Source of the DNA: Gliomastix tumulicola
Lineage: Eukaryota; Ascomycota; Sordariomycetes; Hypocreales; Bionectriaceae
Assembly: GCA_001599755.1 (NCBI GenBank)
Contig: BCHX01000007.1
Span: 1,984,001-2,048,000 of the forward strand
DNA length: 64,000 nucleotides
Direction: 5' to 3'
The notes beneath the pieces were generated by a model. The model did no database searches, had not been told where the DNA came from, and saw only the letters and a list, made by a program, of their open reading frames with translations. Of this stretch, positions 56,576 through 64,000 are shown piece by piece; the stretch's first letter is position 1, and each line of letters opens with the position of its first letter. Made by a program: the position numbers and the translations under genes.

Positions 56576-57439
56576 GCCAAGATTTGTAGCAATTGGATGG
56601 CGGTGCGGACGGGACGGATGAAGAAGAAGAGCTTGTTGTGGCTGGGAAGACTAATAGACGAGCAAAATATATGTACAAAAAAAACCAAGCTACGTAAGTA
56701 GGTACACACCCAAATTGTATGGTCCCATAACTCAAGCCCGGGTATTTATTCGACCACGTGCTGCCTATCCATGGAATTGGAACTTTTGGGGGTTTCCTCT
56801 TTACTGACCTGGGAGTGAAGCCTGCGCAGCTTGAGAATCACAGGAACGCAGGATCAGAGGATGGGACTGCTCCGGTGTATATATATACTCGCGTTTTGTA
56901 TATAGTCGGCCAAGGGTACCTCCTGTGGGATATACCGTGGCATCGACGTCCCTTTGTATCGTGGCGTATCCGATGTCGGCTTCATGCTCGAGGCCAGCTC
57001 TTTCCCACCAAAGGGTGAGATTCTTGAAAGCTTCCATACCTAATCTTCTTGACATAGACGAGAGATCCCGCTGGGGCCGCTGGCACCCGCTAATTCAACT
57101 GAGCACGTCAGGTGCTCAGGTGCTTAAGCCTGTGTATCCAGGCTAAGGCTTTGTTGGGGTGTTTCCATCATTGCTCTAAATCCACTTGAGCTTTTTATAC
57201 TTATTATAGTGCCCTCTGCTTAATCATTGCGCTAGATTCTGAGCCGAAATACAATGTGGCGGCATCAAGTTATAGTACCTAAGCACCTAAGTACTTACTT
57301 CTGAGTAACATCCCCCCGTCTCACCAAACATTTGAGACACGCCCCCGGGCAAGATTTATGTTGGTCACACACCAATCAACCACTTCAGTACTCAAGACGA
57401 TTATTCTGTGTGAACCATGCCAACACAAATAGTATTCCT
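56576..57439. other. Spacer with dispersed repeat
   Basis: Contains the second copy of the dispersed repeat and no supported gene. Confidence 0.5.
56706..56761. repeat. Short dispersed repeat, copy 2
   Basis: Matches 38103-38153: ACACCCAAATTGTATGGTCC...CATAACTCAAG...GTATTTATTCGACCACGTGC. It lies just upstream of the PD-(D/E)XK-like gene. Confidence 0.8.
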
Positions 57440-57930
57440 TTACCCTGACCCGGCCTTTGTAGTTTTTCCGTCTTTATCTATGGTCACCTTATATGAGTTG
57501 GCGTTACTGACTCCCTCATCAGGCACTGCGGCGTCGATCAGTGCTTGGCGGAAGACACTCTCCAAATTGTCTGCATTGCTATCGACAAAGTCGATTGAGA
57601 TCAAGACACAGCTCACGGACCGTAGCGATCCCTTGGTCGAGCTCTTGGTGCGGCGTGAGGCCTTCATATTCATCTGGACTTGAATATTTCGAAAGCCATC
57701 GCTCGTTTTCTGTGCAAACAAAGGGCCATGTCAGTAGCGCTTCCTTCCTATAGGAGAGACACGCAACCTGCAGTAGACGGACGTCTTACCCCCTGCATAT
57801 CCAGTCGGTAGTGTCCTTTGGTATACGCCGTCCCTGTATTGGCCTTGTGGGCGCGTTGCGTCAGAACATCGGATGGAAGTTCTTCCACCCAAGCGAGATA
57901 CTTTTCTGGATATCTATCCGCGCGACCCAT
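57440..57930 (-). CDS. Small hypothetical protein, two exons
   Basis: Met 57930 (MGRADRYPEKYLAWVEELP) to GHYRLDMQG. After an intron of about 80 bases (GTAAGACG...TTGCACAG) it continues KTSDGFRNIQVQMNMKASRRTK to a stop at 57440, about 130 residues. Mildly basic middle and acidic helix (DFVDSNADNLESVFRQAL). No signal peptide or known domain. The in-frame splice is the main support. Confidence 0.45.
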
Positions 57931-58697
57931 GTCGTCTGAAGGGTTCTTCTGGCAGATGAAACCAGTCGTTGGGTTGTAAGGTATTGCCCATCAATTCTTT
58001 TTTGGCAGCGAGACCGCCTTCCTTTTATATTACTACCTGGGTCAGGCTCTCCGCCCCCCTCACTTCGCTGCCTCACTTGGCCGCCTCACTTGGTCGCCTC
58101 GCCGATACTTGCATGTTCCCAGCGCGCATTTTGGGGTGGGTGTGAGGGAAATGTTCTGTACTGGAGGACAAACCAATCCAGCTTGAGTTCTGGCCCCTGG
58201 GTAGTACCTAGCCAAGCACAAAAAGTCCCCATTCATGATCACCGAGCCTTGTCCCAGGATCCTTGGCGCTGCAGGAAAGTATTTTCGGTCTGTGACAAGC
58301 TGACACATGATCTCGTCAGCAGCTCATGCGCCGGCACCCATTGTCACAAACGTGGTCCAATCCAACCAAAGCATTGTCAATAGCAGCAAAGTCGCTACCC
58401 GGAGGCGTCAGCGCGGGTGCCCCACGCATACGCCTACGGGTAATACTACTTATTGGCAATCCTGGGTTACCTGTGGTGACCCTTGAGAGCGGGGTAATCA
58501 TGAGCCCCCCCCCACAAAAGAAAAGTAGCGACCCATTCCATTCCATTACATGTTATCAACATCCCAATTTGAGTGCCTTGCCAGCCAAGGTTTCTGCAAC
58601 GCATCATCTGTACGCTACAGGTGAGCTTTTGCGTAGATCTCCTTCTCAATCTGCCGCCCCCTTACCTCGACTCTTGTGCAATAGATGCTCAAAGGGC
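57931..58697. other. Divergent promoter region
   Basis: Between the small gene and the APH-type kinase. The kinase frame is open back to 58326, but that part reads like leader sequence. Confidence 0.4.
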
Positions 58698-60587
58698 ATG
58701 ATGGATTGGTCCAAAGTTGACTTCGTTCCCCTCGAACCCAGGCGGCCGCCGATGCCGTTGCGCGTGTCAGGCTCATCATCGCCTCCTCAACGCATGACCG
58801 CCAAGCAAGAGAATCGCCTCGTCTGGAAGGGCGATGGCGCTGGGTCTCCCTCGGCAGAATGGCCTGCGGACTGGCCTGAGGAATGGCCCGCCGACTCTCC
58901 GCGCACCAAAGCTCTCATTGACATCGTCAAACCTCTGCTACCGGCCTTGGGCATCGAGGTAGACGGCGCTGGCTCTGCAGATCCCATCACGATTCAGCCC
59001 CTCGCGTCCGGCGCATGGAACCAGGCATTCACCGTATCCTTCTCCATTACAGGGAAGGCATCTCGCGAATTTGTCCTGCGCGTCAGCAAGCCGGTCTTCC
59101 CTTGGTTCAAAACCGAGTGCGAGGTGGCGACCATGTACTATGTGGCCATGCACACCTCGATCCCGGTGCCTAGAGTATACGCCTACGACTCGTCAGCAGA
59201 CAATCCGCTCGGCTACGAATGGATCCTGATGGATAAGCTCGGCAATACCTCCTCGCTGTTGGACGCCCAGTCGGATATGTCCATGGAGCAGAAGCTAGAC
59301 GTATCTCGTACGGTCGCAACGTGGGTTCACGAGCTCAACGCCCTAGACTTTGAGCACATTGGGGGGTTGTACTTTGACGAACCTCTGGAGCAAGAAGCAG
59401 AGGATTCAAGTAATTCTTCCGCGCCCAAGTTTCGGATGGGGCCCCTAGTCAATCAAGTATATATTGGCGACTGGAGACTTGAATATCCCATCTCCCACGG
59501 CCCCTTCCATGCTCTGCACGAGATGTTGCGCTCATCCATCTCATGCTATCGGGCAGAGGCAGAGGATTCTCGACAGCACCGCCGCTCTCAGTACGACGCC
59601 CTTATCGGCCAAATCGAGTTGATTGATGACTACCGAGCCGGGAAAAGGTCAGCAGCCTACACCATAGACAAGTCTTTGAGCGACGTTGCTGTGCCTGACA
59701 GGGAAGCGCGACTGGACGAGATCCGATCGCAACTGCAGGCAGAGCTAGACCAGCTGCCGAGGATCGACACACTTGCCTCGGAATTCAACACGATAGACTG
59801 GGAGACGAGCCGTTACAGCACCCCTGAGATTCTAGGAACCGAGTACGACCACTTCAAGGGTATGCTCAGGCGATGCGCCGAAGCGTCAGAGGTTCTTGAC
59901 ATCCTGTCCAGCCACAGCAGCAGCAGCAGCAGCAGTCATGGGTCCTCTGGTGGAGACTCTTCGTCCGGCGGTAAGGGTGGTCCTGGTGGTGGTGCATCCT
60001 GGGAAGACGACAGTCTGCAGAGGACTGTTCTCCTCCACTGGGATATCTCGTCGTCCAACGTCCTCATCGACAACGACACTCGCAAAGCAGCAGCTCTCAT
60101 CGACTGGGAGCAAATCCACACGCAGCCCGTCGGCGTGCTCTCGGACGCCTACCCCCCGATGTTTCGGCCTGATTTTGGCATGGACATACCCAGCCGATCG
60201 CACCTGTCAGCGTGGGACCCCTTGGATGAAGAGGAGGAAAAGGATGAGGGTCGGATGAATCAGGAGATGTGCTGGGACAAACAGCACATGCGCAAGGCGT
60301 TCCGCGAAAAGCTCACAGAGCTGGACTCGCCGTGGCTCCGCGTCATCCAGCGCTACGACGCGAGGGTGCAGAGACAAAGGGCTCGCGAGGCGGAGGTGGA
60401 GGCAGAAGAAGTGGCTGAACGAGCTGGCGAAACCTTGAAAGCGCCGAGCGCTAACGACGAGACATCTGACGACCTGCTGCTTGAAGCTACTAGGCTCATT
60501 GAGTGCATGGACAATGTCGGAGGCTGGGAGATATCAGAGCTACTTGAGAAATGCAAAAGGATGACTAGTCTCGGCTCCAATGCCTGA
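58698..60587 (+). CDS. APH-type kinase (aminoglycoside phosphotransferase-like fold)
   Basis: Single exon, 629 residues from Met 58698 (MMDWSKVDF). Order: N-terminal lobe with ASGAWNQAFTVSF (nucleotide loop) and EFVLRVSKP (the Lys-equivalent strand), helix with FKTECEVATMYYV, hinge WILMDKLGN, a long insert, catalytic loop LLHWDISSSNVLID (HxD...N) and metal site AALIDWE. A Ser/Gly-rich insert (HSSSSSSSHGSSGG) precedes the catalytic loop. The C-terminus is a charged coiled coil (QRAREAEVEAEEVAERAGE). Fungal APH-fold proteins are numerous and mostly uncharacterised; substrate unknown, and antibiotic resistance should not be assumed. The frame extends upstream to 58326 as an alternative start. 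Confidence 0.85.
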   Translation: MMDWSKVDFVPLEPRRPPMPLRVSGSSSPPQRMTAKQENRLVWKGDGAGSPSAEWPADWPEEWPADSPRTKALIDIVKPLLPALGIEVDGAGSADPITIQPLASGAWNQAFTVSFSITGKASREFVLRVSKPVFPWFKTECEVATMYYVAMHTSIPVPRVYAYDSSADNPLGYEWILMDKLGNTSSLLDAQSDMSMEQKLDVSRTVATWVHELNALDFEHIGGLYFDEPLEQEAEDSSNSSAPKFRMGPLVNQVYIGDWRLEYPISHGPFHALHEMLRSSISCYRAEAEDSRQHRRSQYDALIGQIELIDDYRAGKRSAAYTIDKSLSDVAVPDREARLDEIRSQLQAELDQLPRIDTLASEFNTIDWETSRYSTPEILGTEYDHFKGMLRRCAEASEVLDILSSHSSSSSSSHGSSGGDSSSGGKGGPGGGASWEDDSLQRTVLLHWDISSSNVLIDNDTRKAAALIDWEQIHTQPVGVLSDAYPPMFRPDFGMDIPSRSHLSAWDPLDEEEEKDEGRMNQEMCWDKQHMRKAFREKLTELDSPWLRVIQRYDARVQRQRAREAEVEAEEVAERAGETLKAPSANDETSDDLLLEATRLIECMDNVGGWEISELLEKCKRMTSLGSNA

Positions 60588-60737
60588 GCCTCGGTGATCT
60601 ATCTCCTCGACAGGTTCGGACATTCTAGATGCGAGATCAAACATTAGCGCTGAGCTCACATAGGGGACAATGGGGATGAGGACTCAAACTTGGGTGATGG
60701 GTCTCTGATCTTGTGCTGGTTGTAATAGTGTGCTTAG

Positions 60738-60771
<34 letters not shown>

Positions 60772-61590
60772 TGTGGGTGGGAAAGAGAAAGTGCGTGTTG
60801 ATGTTTGGTGGGAAATTTTGGGTGAGGGTTAGAAAAAATTGACCTGGGTGTGTGCGTGCGTGTGCTCAGAATTTCTCAGTTAGGCCTCATGCCACTTTCA
60901 TCTCACCTTCTCTGAACTTCACACTTCTACCCCCATACTCGTCTTGATGAAAAGCTACGCTACGCACACAGCATCCGTATCTCACTGCTTGAAAAGCTCT
61001 CTGACTCTGGGCTTCGCTTCGTCCATCAACCAGGCGACGTTTTTCACCAGTCACCAGACTGGCACCCCTCTCAATACGCTGGACAGCCATTAGATGAATC
61101 TGACCTCTGTCTGTAGAAATCTGTTTGGAGTACTAGGACACACAACACAAGCGCCGTCATCGAGGTAACTGAAGAGGAGATACCAACCGGATGAAGTGAA
61201 ATCGATGAGCCTGGCTAGGTTTCTTTTGCTTGGTTTCTTTAACCTAGGACCGTATAATAATCCTATGACGAACAAGATAACCTCCAGTCGATAGGTTCCG
61301 TACCAAGCCAGTCTCAAAGGAGTCGATTCCATACTAGCCTTTCCATCGACCTATAACAACCCCGTCTATCCCTCGACCCGCCCATTTCCATGTCCGACCC
61401 TTGTGGTCATTTTCGCCCATGATGCAACCATCGTTACCGCTACCGCCGGTTTTCACTCAAACGCGTCACCGAGCGATCTCTTCCGGCGCGGGCGCAGAAG
61501 CTCAGTTAGCTCGTCTAGCTTTGCTCTCCAAACGATCGATGGACCGCGTCTTGGCGGCAGCATCCGTCTTCAGACCGTGAGTCGTCATGA
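60588..61590. other. Spacer with (GT)n
   Basis: A (GT)16 run at 60738-60770; a weak minus-strand frame at 61090-61332 is not supported. Confidence 0.5.
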
Positions 61591-62250
61591 TCAGCCCGTG
61601 CAAAGCTCTCCCGGACCATGTCGTTGTGCTGGTTCGGCAAGGTCTCGTAGTGCCGGAAGGGACAAAACGATGTAGTCGGTCTCGGATACGGTCGCTACCT
61701 CGTTGAAAGTGAGGCTTTGGTCGAACTTCCTGATTCGTTCAAGCAACTCGGCGTGTTTCTTCTCAACTTCCTCGCGTGTGGTGATGGTGGCGACGTCAAT
61801 GGTAGATCGAACGGTATCCTCCAGACGGCGATCCGCCTTCTCCGAAGCTTCGTCGAGCTTGCGGTGAAGCCCTGCGATGTCTCTGTCCATGGGAATGTAG
61901 GGGACTTCCGGCAGCAGCTCCATGTCGTTGCGTTCACAGACTAAGCTTGGCATATCCGCGTCCGAATCGTAATCTCTGGAGACTTGAGTGGAAAGGTCCC
62001 CAACAACATCCCACTCGTTTTGCTCTGTTTCGCGTTCCCTGGGCTCTTTGTCCGCGGAAGCTCCTTGTCCTAGAGTACGTGCAAACAAGCGGCCAATTTG
62101 TGCGCCAGGCTCTCCGGCGGTCAACGGTTCGACAGCTGCTCTCTGCATCAGTGTAGATACGAGGGCAGGTAGCTGGACAGTCGTCGTCTTCGGTGCCGAT
62201 GGTCCACTGGTCGAGGCGCTTCGATGGGCACTTTGTCCTTCAGGAGGCAT
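61591..62250 (-). CDS. Hypothetical protein with coiled coil
   Basis: 219 residues. N-terminus rich in Ser/Pro/Thr; acidic middle (EQNEWDVVGDL...DSDADMP); then a predicted coiled coil (DIAGLHRKLDEASEKADRRLED, EEVEKKHAELLERIRKFDQ) near residues 120-180. No signal peptide or catalytic motif. Function unknown. The last 25 residues may instead be intron, since the coiled coil ends earlier. Confidence 0.55.
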   Translation of the reverse strand: MPPEGQSAHRSASTSGPSAPKTTTVQLPALVSTLMQRAAVEPLTAGEPGAQIGRLFARTLGQGASADKEPRERETEQNEWDVVGDLSTQVSRDYDSDADMPSLVCERNDMELLPEVPYIPMDRDIAGLHRKLDEASEKADRRLEDTVRSTIDVATITTREEVEKKHAELLERIRKFDQSLTFNEVATVSETDYIVLSLPALRDLAEPAQRHGPGELCTG

Positions 62251-63129
62251 GTTGAGGTTCTGCCTGCTTTCGAGTGCGAAATGGGTGCCGGGTGTGAAGT
62301 GATGAGCGTGATAAGAGACGGATGATCGTGAAGCAATGCGAATCGAAATTGCAAGAAGCTAGTAGAGGGAAACAGAAAGAAATTCACGCGGCAGCTCCAA
62401 GTGTGCTGAAGCGTGAATGGGCGTGGTGTGTACGAGTAGACGAGTGAGAAGGTGGAGAGAGGGAAGGGAACTTGGAAGGGCAGGACACAGGAGCTATATC
62501 AAGGATAGAAGCAGCTGTTTTAGAGTTACTCCACAGCCGGATGCCCGCGTTGCACCTATTTTGTGTGAGTGAAAGGGCGACTCCTGGAGTTCATACTCCA
62601 ATCGCCTATTTCTATGCTATTTGAAGGCGGTGAGTGGTTATATGCCCTTCAGGCCGCCGTCAATCATCAAGATGCTACCACTTCCCGAAAGAGATTGAGC
62701 AGTCATTGGCAAGGCCTTCAAGGGCAGCTACAGTGACGGTCTTGAGTTCTCAATAGGAGACACAACGCGAGTGATCCAGAAAGATGATTGCCTACAAACT
62801 CCGAATATATAAGTAACCAACGTAGAGAATACCAAGAATCAACCAACCATCTAGGCCTACTCAACATGACTCAACTTGTGATCATCTCTTTTCAACCTTT
62901 TTGGGTTGCGCCTTTCTTGAATTCCTTGCCGAGCCTCGCGATCTGTCACGGCGTTAGCGGCCAGTCTTCAATGCCAAATCGCGACGGATCTCACCACAGC
63001 CACCAGAATGTTAGCCTGGTTTACCCAAGTCTTCCTATGCCCCCATGACACGGCCGACGCACCGCCTAGGAGACTTGTCAAACTCTTCTGGATAGCCTCC
63101 AGGTTCTGTCCTTGCTCCACGAACAGCTT
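62251..63129. other. Gene-free spacer
   Basis: Short frames only; nothing recognisable. Confidence 0.5.
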
Positions 63130-64000
63130 CTAGAGCTCGTTCATGGCCTTCACGGCCGTCTGCATCTTGGGTAGCAAGCTGTGGGGAGGGTTGGTGAAGC
63201 CCTTCGCGAGCTCAAGGACCTTGGCCGGGTCAACTTTCTCTTGATCGTTCTTGGCGATCTGCTCGTCGATTTGACCAGTTTTGTAGTCTCGGGCCGCGTA
63301 CGCGGGCAGCAAGCTCAGAAGAAACGGAAGTCGTAAGAATGGGTTCAGGTCATTGAATGGTTTCGCGACAGTGTTGTATTTCACAACACTGAAATCGGAA
63401 TTGGTCCCAAGCAGGGCCTCCCGTCGGCCACCCTGAATCTTTGAGGCTTAGTTCGGCGAGTTTCGCGTTCATGACTTCATTGTAAGGCTCTTGAGGCTTC
63501 CCGTCGGCCTTGATCTTTGGCCTATGTGTTGCTGAGTCTTTGGGGGCCGCTGATGAACTTCTCCTCGACGCTCGCGACGCCCTGCGCATCCTTCTCTGTT
63601 TGGGTGTAGAACTAGCCCCGAGGATCAGTCAGCTGCTCTAAACAGGTGACCACCAAATCCGTGCCTGAATAAAAGTGTTGGCTTACCTTGCTGAACACCT
63701 CGATGACCTCCCCGGTGGCCTCAGCGTTTCTATCCGCCAAAGCCTTGAGGTCTTGCGGATTCGAAGAAACTTTCTCCAAAGCCTCCCTGAACTTCTCGTC
63801 TTTGGGGTTCGTTGCATACCTCCTATCCAAGAGGACATCGAACGCGCCGTAGGGGCTCTTTTCAGTCTTGCCCTGGATTAGTTCAATGCAGCGGTTGGCA
63901 TACGCAATGGTGCCATCAGCAGAGGTCGCTGCACACAAGGATAGATTTCTCAGCAGTCAGCGGGCAGAACGAATCGTTTCTTGATGTCTCGGTAAAGATG
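63130..64000 (-). pseudogene. Partial, broken gene running off the right edge
   Basis: Minus-strand fragments in different frames: YRDIKKRFVLPAD near the edge; DGTIAYANRCIELIQGKTE...EVIEVFSK (63938 to about 63690); after a possible intron FYTQTEKDAQGVASVEEKF; then a shifted frame with RPKIKADGKPQEPYNEVMNAKLAELSLKDS; then another, 63384-63130, with PLLRL-like hydrophobic start and a helix KVLELAKGFTN. Composition is coding-like (helical, soluble), but at least one shift cannot be explained by a clear intron. Either a pseudogene or a gene with poorly recognisable introns. Family unknown. Confidence 0.4.

Overview
The window is nuclear DNA of a filamentous ascomycete (Pezizomycotina, probably Sordariomycetes). 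The genes are split by short introns of 50-90 bases with GTRAGT donors, CTAAC-type branch sites and YAG acceptors, and the gene set is typically fungal: a CBM1-GH6 cellobiohydrolase, a PA-domain subtilase, a GRDP/DUF1399 protein, and fungus-only HNH and PD-(D/E)XK families. Everything is read from sequence by eye; no database search was run.

Layout. 0-12 kb: a 3'-partial kinesin, a very large fungal protein of unknown function, and an acidic nuclear-type protein. 13.0-13.1 kb: a tRNA-Arg(CCG) gene whose D-loop holds a 58-base insert that looks like a spliceosomal intron. 14.5-15.5 kb: an unknown two-exon gene. 15.9-28.7 kb: the most unusual part, a duplicated island of RNA-related genes. 29.6-34.8 kb: an HNH-like gene, a dead Ty3/gypsy-type integrase fragment and mostly gene-free DNA. 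34.8-53.6 kb: ordinary metabolic and secretory genes (sulfatase/LTA-synthase-like membrane protein, GH6, methylmalonate-semialdehyde dehydrogenase, subtilase, a small membrane protein, GRDP). 54-64 kb: weak hypotheticals, a PD-(D/E)XK-like gene, an APH-type kinase, a coiled-coil protein and a broken or partial gene at the right edge.

The island at 15.9-28.7 kb contains a Prp43-like DExH RNA helicase and a dead copy of it; three paralogous single-RRM proteins (called A1, A2, A3 here) whose start codons follow directly on a 5'UTR intron; and two copies of an unknown protein (B1, B2). Each B gene has a UAG at the same codon, yet the reading frame continues and is conserved beyond it. Helicase and A2 are divergent neighbours, as are dead helicase and A1, so the block was duplicated. 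Downstream of A1, B1 and A3 lies the same structured element: a GNRA-capped hairpin, a run of small hairpins with compensatory changes, then (in two of three copies) a UUCG hairpin, and finally a T-arm/D-arm/acceptor domain like a tRNA without its anticodon arm. A fourth copy is degenerate. I know of no described family with this architecture. The RNA elements together with RRM proteins, a helicase and a probable stop-codon readthrough protein make this island the best candidate for an undescribed system. The functional link among the parts is inference from proximity.
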